From: Candidatus Blackburnbacteria bacterium RIFCSPHIGHO2_01_FULL_43_15b
GTDB taxonomy: Bacteria; Patescibacteriota; Microgenomatia; UBA8517; UBA10165
Assembly (NCBI GenBank): GCA_001816385.1
Contig: MHBW01000035.1
Coordinates: 27,984-74,121 of the forward strand
DNA length: 46,138 bases
Direction of reading: 5' to 3'
This document shows positions 8,418 through 17,362 of this stretch, piece after piece (positions within the stretch are counted from its first letter, which is position 1; every line of letters starts with the position of its first letter). Made by a program: the position numbers and the translations under genes. The notes under the pieces were generated by a model that was given only the letters and a program-made list of their open reading frames with translations, made no database searches and was not told the origin of the DNA.

Positions 8418-8465
8418 GTAAAAATGCGTGGCCAGACCTGTGCTATAATTACTTACATATTTGCT

Positions 8466-9182
8466 ATGAGCGGACACTCCAAATGGTCTACAATCAAAAG
8501 GCAAAAAGGTTTAAATGACGCCAAGAAGGGCGCAATTTTCACTAAGCTAGCCAAGGCAATTTCTATCGCTGTCAAAGAAGGCGGGGCAGACCCGGGAGGT
8601 AACGTTAAGTTGCGTTTTGCGATTGAAAAAGCTCGGGAATCTAACATGCCCAAGGATAATGTTGAGCATGCGATCGAGCGTGGAACAGGAGCTGGCGGCG
8701 CAAGTTTGCAGGAGATGGTTTATGAAGGCTACGGCCCTGAGGGTGTACCGATAATCGTTGAGGCGGCGACAGATAATAAAAACAGGACGGCCCAGGAAAT
8801 GAAAAATCTTTTTGAGCGCGGTGGGGGAACGATGGGCAGTCCGGGTTCTGTTTCATTCCAATTTGAAAGAGCGGGCCAAATTTTAGCTGAAAAAGGAACA
8901 AATCCTGAAGAAAGGATGCTCCAGCTTATCGATCTAGGTGTTGAAGACATTGAAGAAGTTGAGGACGGAATTGAAGTTTATACCCGGCCTGAAGAATTGC
9001 ATAAAATTCGCCACACACTTGAAGAGGCTGGCATTGCTGTTAAAGAGGCCGAGTTGGTTTTTTGCCCTCGCGATCCAATGCCGGTTCAAGATGCTGACAA
9101 GTCCGCAAAAATCGTCAAGTTTTTAGAGTCATTGGACGATCACGATGATGTGCAGAAAGTTTACGCTGGAGTAGACTTGTAA
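8466..9182 (+). CDS. yebC: YebC/PmpR-family transcriptional regulator
   Basis: MSGHSKWSTIKRQKGLNDAKKGAIFTKLAKAI...; ATG at 8466 chosen over the 8133 ORF start. Confidence 0.96.
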   Translation: MSGHSKWSTIKRQKGLNDAKKGAIFTKLAKAISIAVKEGGADPGGNVKLRFAIEKARESNMPKDNVEHAIERGTGAGGASLQEMVYEGYGPEGVPIIVEAATDNKNRTAQEMKNLFERGGGTMGSPGSVSFQFERAGQILAEKGTNPEERMLQLIDLGVEDIEEVEDGIEVYTRPEELHKIRHTLEEAGIAVKEAELVFCPRDPMPVQDADKSAKIVKFLESLDDHDDVQKVYAGVDL

Positions 9183-9955
9183 TGACAAAACGACAAAAAT
9201 TTGTCCTTTCCTCTTTGCTTCTGGCATCTGGTTTTGTTTTGATGCAATATTTTGTCGAGACAGGCTTCAGGTACCAAACAATTGCGCTTCTAACGATCTT
9301 AACTGCAGTTTTTTCCTACTGGTCTTTAAAAGAGGCACTAGGACGAAATGCTACCTTGCTTACCCTTGTCTTGCCCACATTTTTTACCGCTGGAGTTGGT
9401 CTTTTTTACTTTTTGCTGCCAGCAAGTATCTTGTCGGCTATCCCAATTGTTCTTCTTTATATTTTGGGCATATACGCGCTTTTACTCACTTCAAATATTT
9501 ATACGGTTGCGGCAGCCCGCACTATCGCGCTGTTGCGCGCGGCACATGCGGTCGGATTTTTGCTCACACTTTTGACTGCCTTTTTGTTGTTTGATAACGT
9601 TTTTTCACTCCGGGCAAGTTTTTGGCTTAATGGTTTAGCCAGCGCGCTTCTTGCTTTTCCATTACTTTTGCAAGGGTTTTGGTCAATAGAACTTGGGCAT
9701 AAATTGGGCAAAGAAGTACTTTTCCCGGCTGTGGCGCTTGCCTTAATTTTGGGGGAAGTTGGTGTCGTGCTTTCCTTCTGGCCGGTTACAGTTCCAGTTG
9801 CCTCGCTTGCCTTAACGACGGTTTTGTACGTTGGATTGGGGACGGGGCAAGCAAGATTGCAACAAAGGCTTTTTGCGCGTACAATACGCGAATATTTCCT
9901 TGTCGGCGCGGTGGTTTTTATCACGATGTTCCTTACTGCAAGATGGGCTGGATAA
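9182..9955 (+). CDS. Multi-pass membrane protein of unknown function
   Basis: Hydrophobic 257-aa ORF, start overlaps the yebC stop. Confidence 0.6.
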   Translation: MTKRQKFVLSSLLLASGFVLMQYFVETGFRYQTIALLTILTAVFSYWSLKEALGRNATLLTLVLPTFFTAGVGLFYFLLPASILSAIPIVLLYILGIYALLLTSNIYTVAAARTIALLRAAHAVGFLLTLLTAFLLFDNVFSLRASFWLNGLASALLAFPLLLQGFWSIELGHKLGKEVLFPAVALALILGEVGVVLSFWPVTVPVASLALTTVLYVGLGTGQARLQQRLFARTIREYFLVGAVVFITMFLTARWAG

Positions 9956-10683
9956 ATGAATCAATTGTCAAAGTAAAAAAGTTAGTTAAAAAATTTGACC
10001 GCACGGTTAAGGTTGTGGACAATATCTCTTTTGAGATAGAGAGGGGGAAGATCACCGGACTTTTGGGGCCGAATGGAGCAGGCAAAACTACCACCATCCA
10101 AATGATGCTGGATTTAATAACCCCAACATCAGGCTCAATTAAAATTTTTGGCAAAAATGTTGCCCAAAACAGGGAAGAAGTGTTGTCACGGGTTAATTTT
10201 TCTTCGCCTTACGTTAATCTTCCGTACAACTTAAAAGTTTGGGAGAATTTGTCAACTTTTGCACGGCTTTATAACGTTCCCAATCCGCGTCAGAAGGTTG
10301 AAGAGCTTGCCGAGTTTTTCGATATAAAAGAACTTTTGCCCAAAATTACCAGCAGCTTATCAACTGGTCAGCTTACACGGGTTAATTTAGCTAAGGCGCT
10401 TCTTAACGATCCGGAGCTTTTGCTTTTAGATGAGCCTACTTCCTCTTTGGATCCCGACGTAGCTGATCGTGTGCGGAAATTATTGTTGCAAATTCAAAAA
10501 GATAGGGGAGTCACTATACTTTATACCTCCCACAATATGGCTGAAATTGAAGAGCTCTGTACGAGAGTAATTTTTCTCAACAAGGGCAAAATTACTGATG
10601 ATGGCGCGCCGCGTCAATTAGTAAGAAAGTATGGAAGAAAAGATCTGAACGATGTGTTTATTGCAATAGCAAGAGGAGAATAG
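9943..10683 (+). CDS. ABC transporter ATP-binding protein
   Basis: Walker A GPNGAGKTTT, signature LSTGQ, Walker B LLLLDEPTSSLDP. Confidence 0.95.
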   Translation: MGWINESIVKVKKLVKKFDRTVKVVDNISFEIERGKITGLLGPNGAGKTTTIQMMLDLITPTSGSIKIFGKNVAQNREEVLSRVNFSSPYVNLPYNLKVWENLSTFARLYNVPNPRQKVEELAEFFDIKELLPKITSSLSTGQLTRVNLAKALLNDPELLLLDEPTSSLDPDVADRVRKLLLQIQKDRGVTILYTSHNMAEIEELCTRVIFLNKGKITDDGAPRQLVRKYGRKDLNDVFIAIARGE

Positions 10684-10688
10684 CAAAA

Positions 10689-11477
10689 ATGAAATGGCAT
10701 AGAGTTCAAGCTATATTAATCAGACACTTATACCTTTACCAAAGAAGTATTCCAAGGCTTATGGACATTTTCTATTGGCCGGTTATGGAGCTTTTGTTGT
10801 GGGGCTTTTTGACGCGGTACTTAGAAAAAGCTGGTTTGGGTGGGGTGAACATTGTGACGATACTTCTTGGGGCGTTAGTCTTTTGGGATCTTTTAAGCCA
10901 GGGTCAAAGAGCTGTGTCTATTGCGTTTTTGGAAGATGTTTGGGAAAGAAATCTTTTGAATATTTTCGTAACGCCTCTTCGCGTTAGTGAGTTTTTGCTC
11001 TCGACAGTCCTTTTGGGACTTATTCGAATAGTTCTGGCGGGAGCTGTAATTAGTATTTTGGCATACCTGCTTTACCAGTTTAATATTTTTACTTTTGGTT
11101 TTTACCTGGTTCCTTTTGTTTTAAGCATCTTGTTGTTTGGTTGGGCTTTGGGTTTGTTTACCACCGGAATTATTTTGCGTTTTGGTTCTTCAGCCCAAGT
11201 TCTTGCCTTTGGTTTTATCTTCCTTATCCAGCCGTTTTCTGCGGTTTTTTATCCGGTTTCGGCACTGCCGCAAAGTTTGCAATATGTCGCGTATATCTTG
11301 CCGTCAACTTGGGTTTTTGAAGGGATGAGAAGGGTAGTGGCAACAGGTAGTTTATCCCTGCCTCACTTGGGCATGGCCTTTGTTTTGAACTTTATTTATC
11401 TTGGATTAGTTTTTTGGTTTTTCTATGCTATGTTTTCACGCGTGAAAGAGAAGGGGCTCCTTTTGAAGCTGGACTGA
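10689..11477 (+). CDS. ABC-2 type transporter permease
   Basis: Hydrophobic ORF directly after the ATPase; GAGGAG SD; ABC-2 membrane pattern. Confidence 0.85.
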   Translation: MKWHRVQAILIRHLYLYQRSIPRLMDIFYWPVMELLLWGFLTRYLEKAGLGGVNIVTILLGALVFWDLLSQGQRAVSIAFLEDVWERNLLNIFVTPLRVSEFLLSTVLLGLIRIVLAGAVISILAYLLYQFNIFTFGFYLVPFVLSILLFGWALGLFTTGIILRFGSSAQVLAFGFIFLIQPFSAVFYPVSALPQSLQYVAYILPSTWVFEGMRRVVATGSLSLPHLGMAFVLNFIYLGLVFWFFYAMFSRVKEKGLLLKLD

Positions 11478-11503
11478 GGTTGGAAAAGGCCAGTCATCAC
11501 ACG

Positions 11504-11601
11504 TCATTCCTGGCCTGGCCAGGAATCCAAAAATATATATTATAGATTCCGGATCAAGCTCGCCTCGTCTTTGACTTGTTGAAGCGGGTCCGGAATGACG
11601 T
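11504..11601. repeat. GTCATTCCTGG...GGAATGAC composite hairpin element
   Basis: GTCATTCCTGGCCTGGCCAGGAATCC... and ...GGTCCGGAATGACG. Confidence 0.75.
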
Positions 11602-12224
11602 GATTGCTCCCAAGGCTAGGGAGCAGGGGAGATAGAGGAGACTAAACTCATAATATCGGAAATGTTATAGGGACACTTTTCACGCATGAAACCCATAGTT
11701 TTCACGGATTGACAAAAAGCGACGTAGAGCGCTAATGTGAACCAAGCAGCCTTACTCTCTGCTTTTTTCTGCGTTTCTGGCCTCAAATGATATAGTTAAG
11801 TACCAGAATTCTTGCAAAGAGAGTGGTGTGATTGTGGACAACTTGTATTTTAAGTGCCAATTGGGCAATTGTGTGGTAGCTCGCAATATACAGGTTCACT
11901 TTGGAGAGAAGACCACCTCTAGACTTCATACTCTCTCTTTTGGGATCACTTGGTAGAAGTTATGCTTAGCCAACAAGAGTTGCAGATGTTTACTACCCAA
12001 GGGGAAGAGCTAGCTACATAAGGTCGTACAATATAGCTTTTACGACGCACTGTGCCTTGTTGCGGAGAAGAGACATAACTTGCAACAAGTTGCGTTTCTT
12101 ATGTTTCTCAACAATAAAACACTCGACATCTTTTCTATTCTTTTACCTCTCCTTAGCGTCCAGCCTCCAAAACTTCTCGACCAAACAGAACCCGAACACC
12201 TCTACCCTACTACAGGATACTTAA

Positions 12225-12281
12225 GTATTAGCAGAATTCATTCTGCGTTATTTTTTGCGCGGACTAAAAGTCCGCTATTAC
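12225..12281 (+). repeat. Two-arm palindromic element, copy B
   Basis: GTATTAGC / GCAGAAT-TC-ATTCTGC / GCGGACT-AAA-AGTCCGC / TATTAC. Confidence 0.85.
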
Positions 12282-12414
12282 TTGTATGCAACACACCACA
12301 CACCTGCTTCTATGCTCAAAAAACGCGTCCTGGGGCATTTGGTGAGGTCACAAACTCACAAACGGGGTGTTATGTCGTACAATGTTGACACGCGAAGAGC
12401 GTACAGTGTAAAGT

Positions 12415-12470
12415 GTAATAGCAGAATTCATTCTGCGCTCTCCTTTGCGCGAATTGAAATTCGCTACTAC
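12415..12470 (+). repeat. Two-arm palindromic element, copy C, in the xer 5' UTR
   Basis: GTAATAGC / GCAGAAT-TC-ATTCTGC / GCGAATT-GA-AATTCGC / TACTAC; ends 5 nt before the xer ATG. Confidence 0.85.
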
Positions 12471-12475
12471 ACAAA

Positions 12476-13420
12476 ATGGCTACCCAGGAGCAATCAGAGT
12501 TGGAAAAACTTATCCGGGAGTTTTTGGAATACTTGGAGGTTGAACGAGATGTATCCCCCCTGACTGTCCGAAACTATACTCATTATCTAAAAAGGTTCAA
12601 TGACTGGATGTGGGAAAACGGAAGTGGGAAGTTGGAGCAGATAACGCAAGATAATGTCCGCCAGTACAGACTATATATCTCTCGCCTTTCGGATGGACAA
12701 GGTGGAACCCTGTCAAAAAAAACCCAAGGCTACCATGCCATAGCTTTGCGCTCCTTTTTGAAATATTTGATAAGAACTGACCGCGAGGCTCTGGCTCCGG
12801 AAAAAATTGATTTGCCAAAAGCAGAGGCGCATTCGCTGAAATTTCTAAACGGTGAGCAGGTCGACCGCCTTTTAAACTCCCCTACTCTCTCTACCGATGT
12901 TGGCAAACGCGACCGCGCTATTTTGGAAGTTTTATTTTCAACCGGCCTTCGCGTTTCCGAGCTGGTTTCACTAAACCGCGACACGATTGACCTCGGGCGC
13001 CGCGAGTTTGGAATTATTGGAAAAGGTCGTAGGCAAAGAGTGGTGTTTTTGTCCGGCCGAGCCGTTGATTGGATTAATGAGTACTTAAAAATTCGCCGTG
13101 ACAATTACAAACCGTTGTTTATGCGCCACAAAGGCAAATTCGGGCCTGAGATTTCTGACGAGGAGGTACGCTTAACGCCAAGAAGTGTGCAAAGAATGAT
13201 TAAAAAATACGCCCGCAAAGTTAAAATCCCGGTTGACGTTACACCACATGTGCTTCGCCATTCATTTGCAACTGACCTTTTGATGGCGGGTGCCGACCTT
13301 CGTTCAGTTCAGGAAATGTTGGGGCACAAAAACGTTTCAACTACACAAATTTATACACATGTGACCAACCGTCAGCTTAAAGACGTGCACGACGCATTCC
13401 ACGGGCGTGGTGGAAAGTAG
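12476..13420 (+). CDS. XerC/XerD-type tyrosine recombinase
   Basis: STGLRVSELVSLN, HVLRHSFATDLLMAGADLRSVQEMLGHKNVSTTQIYTHV catalytic R-H-x-x-R-H-Y pattern. Confidence 0.94.
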   Translation: MATQEQSELEKLIREFLEYLEVERDVSPLTVRNYTHYLKRFNDWMWENGSGKLEQITQDNVRQYRLYISRLSDGQGGTLSKKTQGYHAIALRSFLKYLIRTDREALAPEKIDLPKAEAHSLKFLNGEQVDRLLNSPTLSTDVGKRDRAILEVLFSTGLRVSELVSLNRDTIDLGRREFGIIGKGRRQRVVFLSGRAVDWINEYLKIRRDNYKPLFMRHKGKFGPEISDEEVRLTPRSVQRMIKKYARKVKIPVDVTPHVLRHSFATDLLMAGADLRSVQEMLGHKNVSTTQIYTHVTNRQLKDVHDAFHGRGGK

Positions 13421-13478
13421 CTTTTGTAAGAATGTGCTTCTTGTGTATTGTGATTTGTTTTGATATTCTTCTTTTGTA

Positions 13479-14162
13479 ATGGCAGCGAAAACAAGAACTC
13501 AGACTAAATCTAAGTCGGGAGTGAAAGCTTCAAAGGTGGAATCATCCGTTTTGCCACAAACAATACCACCGCTCTCTATTCTTAAAAAGGTTCATAGACC
13601 CTCAAGCGGATGGGTTGCCTTTTGGGCGCTGGTCCTGTTTCTTCTTGCGTTATCTATTTGGAAAAGAAACTGGGTTTTGGCGGCAACTGTTTATAACAAA
13701 CCCGTTTGGGGATTTGAAGTCTTGAATAGAATGGATAAAAACTATCGTGAAGCAGAACTCCAGGCGGTTATAGATGGTCGTGTCATTATGGATGAAGCGG
13801 CAAAAAGGAATGCTGTTCCTGCGCCTGAGGATGTTAAGAATCGCTTTATTGAGCTTGAAAATAGATATGGTGGCGCCGATACGTTTAAAAGATTACTTGC
13901 GCAGCAAGGGCAAAGTCGTGAATCTTTTGAAAGTACGCTCAAACTGCAGCTGGCTATGGAAAAAATGTACAGCAGTGAAATCAATATTACAGAACAGGAT
14001 ATAGACAATTATGTAAAAGAGAATAAGAATCTTCTAATCGCAACGGATGCTGCCTCCCAAAGGCAAGAAGCAAAACAACAACTAACCGACCAAAAACAGC
14101 AGGAAGTTTTCTCTCAAAAGTTTGCCGAATTGAAGCAAAAAGCAAATGTTAGAATCTTCTAG
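13479..14162 (+). CDS. Membrane-anchored SurA N-terminal-like chaperone domain protein
   Basis: TM segment then VYNKPVWGFEVLNRM...ELQAVIDGRVIMDEAAKRNAVPAPEDVKNRFIELENRYGG pattern. Confidence 0.6.
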   Translation: MAAKTRTQTKSKSGVKASKVESSVLPQTIPPLSILKKVHRPSSGWVAFWALVLFLLALSIWKRNWVLAATVYNKPVWGFEVLNRMDKNYREAELQAVIDGRVIMDEAAKRNAVPAPEDVKNRFIELENRYGGADTFKRLLAQQGQSRESFESTLKLQLAMEKMYSSEINITEQDIDNYVKENKNLLIATDAASQRQEAKQQLTDQKQQEVFSQKFAELKQKANVRIF

Positions 14163-14168
14163 TTGAGA

Positions 14169-14963
14169 TTACAAACCTAAAGAAAAAATCTCATTCGCGT
14201 TTTTCCAGAAGACTAATTCTTTTTCTTCTTCAGTCATTTCTAAGCTTTTCACGGCTTCAACGTATTCTTTTTGGTTATATATTGGCCAGTCTGTGCCAAA
14301 GATACATTTTTTATAGTCACCAACAAAGTCCTTAATGCATGCCGCACTCTTTTTAAAATCTTCGACCTCTTCCGGAGCAATAGGTACCCATTCTGTAAAA
14401 TAACCCGATAAATCAGCATAAACATTAGGATTTTTAAGTAGTATTGCGGCGGCGTCGGCGATCCACGGATTTCCCATATGCGCAATAATAATTTTTAAAT
14501 CTGGAAAGTGATAAGCCACACTATCAACATTTAAAGGGTGGGAATTTTTAAGCATCCCGCGCTCTCCAATAAGTAGCACACCTGTGTGGAAAATAACCGG
14601 TTTGTTTGTCTTTTGGCAAAATTCGTACAGAGGGAAAAGTTGCTTGTCGGTTGCCGAATAATCTTCATATCCCAGATAGAATTTTACACCATGTATTTGT
14701 CCGGATTCCAGATATTTTTTTAAGTTTTCTGTTTGTGGCGCAATTGGTGCTCCAAATTCAATATGCCCGATCACTTTTATCCGCGGATTAGTCTCGGCAA
14801 TTTCAACTGCTTCTCTGGTGCTAAGACCATTCCCTTTTTTACGGTTGGCCAAAAGAAGAGAGTAATCAATACCTGCCTCGTCCATGGATTTTATAAGATC
14901 GTCGGGCGTAACAATTCGTGGCGATCCAGACAACGCAATGTGAGTATGCGAATCAATAATCAT
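14169..14963 (-). CDS. Amidohydrolase-family (TIM-barrel) metal-dependent hydrolase
   Basis: MIIDSHTHIALSGSPR..., HTGVLL, IIIAHMGNPWIADAAAI, YADLSGYF, IFGTDWPIY. Confidence 0.88.
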   Translation of the reverse strand: MIIDSHTHIALSGSPRIVTPDDLIKSMDEAGIDYSLLLANRKKGNGLSTREAVEIAETNPRIKVIGHIEFGAPIAPQTENLKKYLESGQIHGVKFYLGYEDYSATDKQLFPLYEFCQKTNKPVIFHTGVLLIGERGMLKNSHPLNVDSVAYHFPDLKIIIAHMGNPWIADAAAILLKNPNVYADLSGYFTEWVPIAPEEVEDFKKSAACIKDFVGDYKKCIFGTDWPIYNQKEYVEAVKSLEMTEEEKELVFWKNANEIFSLGL

Positions 14964-14993
14964 TCTTAACGAATTTTACTGTTTATGTGAGCA

Positions 14994-17177
14994 TTAGCGC
15001 AAGAATGTGATGGAGTGGCGCAAACCTGAGAGAATTTCCCCAAAGAAGTCCATAGCTTTTGCCCACAGAGGTCTACTATTTGGGATGGGTAAAATTGCAG
15101 GTGGTGTTGGACTTGTCACTGCCGGCTGATTTGCTTTCGCGCTCAAAACGCCTGAGGCAAAGTCCTGAGCCGGTGTTGTAAGCTGCTGGCCGCCGACACT
15201 GACAGCAACTTCATTTGAATAATCTCCCGGCGCACAATTATTGCCGGCGCGGACTCTGAAATAATATTTGCCGCCTGATAATCCACCGACTGTGTAGTTT
15301 GTGACTAAACCCACATTCGGATTGCCGTATTGCAAGGCTCCCGGAGTTGTTCCGTAGGCGACCAGGTAATAAGTTGCTGGTCCGGCAGTTGGCAACCAGG
15401 TTAAGTTAACACTGTTTGGGCCGCCTGGTGTAATTGATAAAAGTGTGGGAGCAGTGGAGGGTTTTGCGTCGGTGCAAATTGGTGCCCCAGCAGGAGTGGC
15501 TGACTCTTCCCCACTAGCTGGAGTTACTGTTCTTGTGGTGGCAAAGTAAGAGGCTTTCGTCGCCTGGAAAGTGCAAATACCATTAGTGACTGTGCATGTT
15601 GCTGGGGCTACAATTCCGTCACTCGTCCAGCCTGAGGATGTGTCAATTGAGCGCACGACATTTAAGATGAGGTTGTTTAAGGATGTGCCAACATAGATTT
15701 TAAGCGTGATTGGTTGAAAGTTCCCGCTTGAATCTTCAAAGTGTAATCCTGCGTTGGGTATGCCCCACTGCACTGCTCCATCAACCACTACGTTGTTGCC
15801 CAGGTTAGATAAAGATGATGCTGATATTGTGGTGGCTGATAAGTCGGAGGTTGCAAAATTTGAGTTGTCTGTTCGTTTTATTACTGTTCCTGCTGGAAGT
15901 ACAACGGAACTGCCATTTGAGTCGCTGTTCACTGTAACTTGTCCTACGCTAGTCACCTGCGGGGTGTTGTCAGCTGTGGCGTTAAGTGGAATGGCAAACG
16001 AAGAGCTTGAAAAAAGTGTTGGCAGATTTGCTGCATCCGAAACGACTGGCGCTGGTGGTCTGATCTCAATGGTGTCGGAAGTTTTTGTTTTGCCTTCTTT
16101 TGATGCGGTTATGGTTACGGTACCCACCATGCTTGGGGTAAACAAACCGTTTGAAGTTACACTTCCATTGCCTGTACCGGGTACAACTGTCCAAGTGAAA
16201 ATTGGGGTTTGCGGGATAATGTTATTGTGCACGTCGAATCCTTGGGCAGTGAGTTGTACGTTTTTGCCCCAATCAACAGTTTGGGGTTCTGGAGGAGAAA
16301 TATTGACATGATCCAAAGCTCCGGCAACTTCGGTTAAGGTACCGAGATTGTTTGTCCAGTTGGGCACCCAAGTAATGATTGAAGTGCCGGATTTTGTGAG
16401 AACACCGTTTTTTAGTGGGTTGCCTGAAGTTGGGCGAACTCTAATATTTTCCCAAGTTAGCGTATTTGCATTATTGGATTGGGACGTTTGGGTAAAAGTT
16501 ATGGTTGAGGAGGTAACAACTGTGGGCAAATGTGATCCAGAGGGCGCGTTATTAATGTTTTTGCTTGCGTTAGGATTCCCTTTAAGTAAAATAGTGACAT
16601 ATGGGCTTGTTGTATCAAATTCGAAGTCGGGAGGGGTGTTGAGAACTAAATTGCCTGATTTGATTTGTCCGCCTGCGCTTTCGTCAATGGTTGGTCCGGT
16701 TAAGCTTGTAAATACTGTGCCTGTGGTATCGGCTGAAATCGTTTCTCCTCCGGTCGCAGGGGTGACACTTACTCCCACAGCGTCTGTAAATGTTGCAGTT
16801 GCCACTGTGTTACCCCCAGAGTCTATGATTTGTGTCTGATAATTTGGTCGGTAATTCCCGTCAAGTTGGTAAGTATACGAAAAACTTCCAACGTCATCCG
16901 TTGTGACCTGAGTTTCGAAGTTTAATGCGGGTGCGCTGGTTGATGATACTTCCAGGGTGTACGTGATGTTCGAGGTAAGGTGCGCACCACTGATGACGAC
17001 ATTATCTGTTGGGGAATAGTCGCTTTTGTCTGTAGTTATTGACGAAAGGTTAGGTGTTGGAGTGGGTATAGTTGTGGTTGCTGCTGAGTCAGCGGCCTTG
17101 AGTTCTTGAGCAAAGGCTATACTTTCCGAACCTGCGGCAAGTAAAAGAAAAAGGCACCCAACAGCAAAATTTCTGAT
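14994..17177 (-). CDS. Secreted surface protein with Ig-like and fibronectin type III-like domains; probable ATC start
   Basis: The listed ORF (14994-16805) stays open upstream to 17175, giving IRNFAVGCLFLLLAAGSESIAFAQELKAADSAATTTIPTPTPNLSS; TAA in-frame at 17181-17183; no ATG/GTG/TTG before or in the signal peptide. Confidence 0.7.
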   Translation of the reverse strand: MRNFAVGCLFLLLAAGSESIAFAQELKAADSAATTTIPTPTPNLSSITTDKSDYSPTDNVVISGAHLTSNITYTLEVSSTSAPALNFETQVTTDDVGSFSYTYQLDGNYRPNYQTQIIDSGGNTVATATFTDAVGVSVTPATGGETISADTTGTVFTSLTGPTIDESAGGQIKSGNLVLNTPPDFEFDTTSPYVTILLKGNPNASKNINNAPSGSHLPTVVTSSTITFTQTSQSNNANTLTWENIRVRPTSGNPLKNGVLTKSGTSIITWVPNWTNNLGTLTEVAGALDHVNISPPEPQTVDWGKNVQLTAQGFDVHNNIIPQTPIFTWTVVPGTGNGSVTSNGLFTPSMVGTVTITASKEGKTKTSDTIEIRPPAPVVSDAANLPTLFSSSSFAIPLNATADNTPQVTSVGQVTVNSDSNGSSVVLPAGTVIKRTDNSNFATSDLSATTISASSLSNLGNNVVVDGAVQWGIPNAGLHFEDSSGNFQPITLKIYVGTSLNNLILNVVRSIDTSSGWTSDGIVAPATCTVTNGICTFQATKASYFATTRTVTPASGEESATPAGAPICTDAKPSTAPTLLSITPGGPNSVNLTWLPTAGPATYYLVAYGTTPGALQYGNPNVGLVTNYTVGGLSGGKYYFRVRAGNNCAPGDYSNEVAVSVGGQQLTTPAQDFASGVLSAKANQPAVTSPTPPAILPIPNSRPLWAKAMDFFGEILSGLRHSITFLR

Positions 17178-17183
17178 ATTTTA

Positions 17184-17211
17184 AATATACCGCTTTTTGT
17201 CTCGTTGTCAA
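17184..17211 (-). promoter_or_regulatory. Promoter TTGACA-N16-TATATT, N6 to the ATC start of the surface protein
   Basis: Minus strand: TTGACAACGAGACAAAAAGCGGTATATTTAAAATATCAGAAAT. Confidence 0.65.
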
Positions 17212-17297
17212 AAAAAAAGAAAAGAAAAGAAAGAAAGATTGGATGGAAATGGAAATGGAAATGTTTGTTGAGGCTTTAGATTAGAAGATCTGACGGA

Positions 17298-17342
17298 GGT
17301 GGCGAATCTGTCCCACCTGGAAGGTGGTCTAGATAGGACACC
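17298..17342 (-). repeat. 45-bp nested palindrome, copy 1
   Basis: GGTGGCGAATCTGTCCCACCTGGAAGGTGGTCTAGATAGGACACC, reverse complement of copy 4. Confidence 0.9.
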
Positions 17343-17362
17343 TTCGGAAAAGTGTGGGGATG

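Noticed and set aside
8133-8465. Extended N-terminus of the yebC ORF
   Set aside because: Canonical MSGHSKWSTIK start at 8466 with a promoter (TATAAT 8444-8449) inside the extension.
11640-11705. Possible dif site (ctcataatatcggaaatgttataggg) near xer
   Set aside because: Only loosely dif-like; the 11-6-11 half-site pattern is not convincing by eye.
12476-13420. Xer-type recombinase as an integrase of a prophage or integrative element
   Set aside because: Sequence and motifs fit a housekeeping XerC/D-type protein; no phage genes nearby.
15754-16839. Plus-strand ORFs 15754-16311 and 16348-16839
   Set aside because: Opposite strand of the surface-protein gene; low-complexity shadow frames without a recognisable family.
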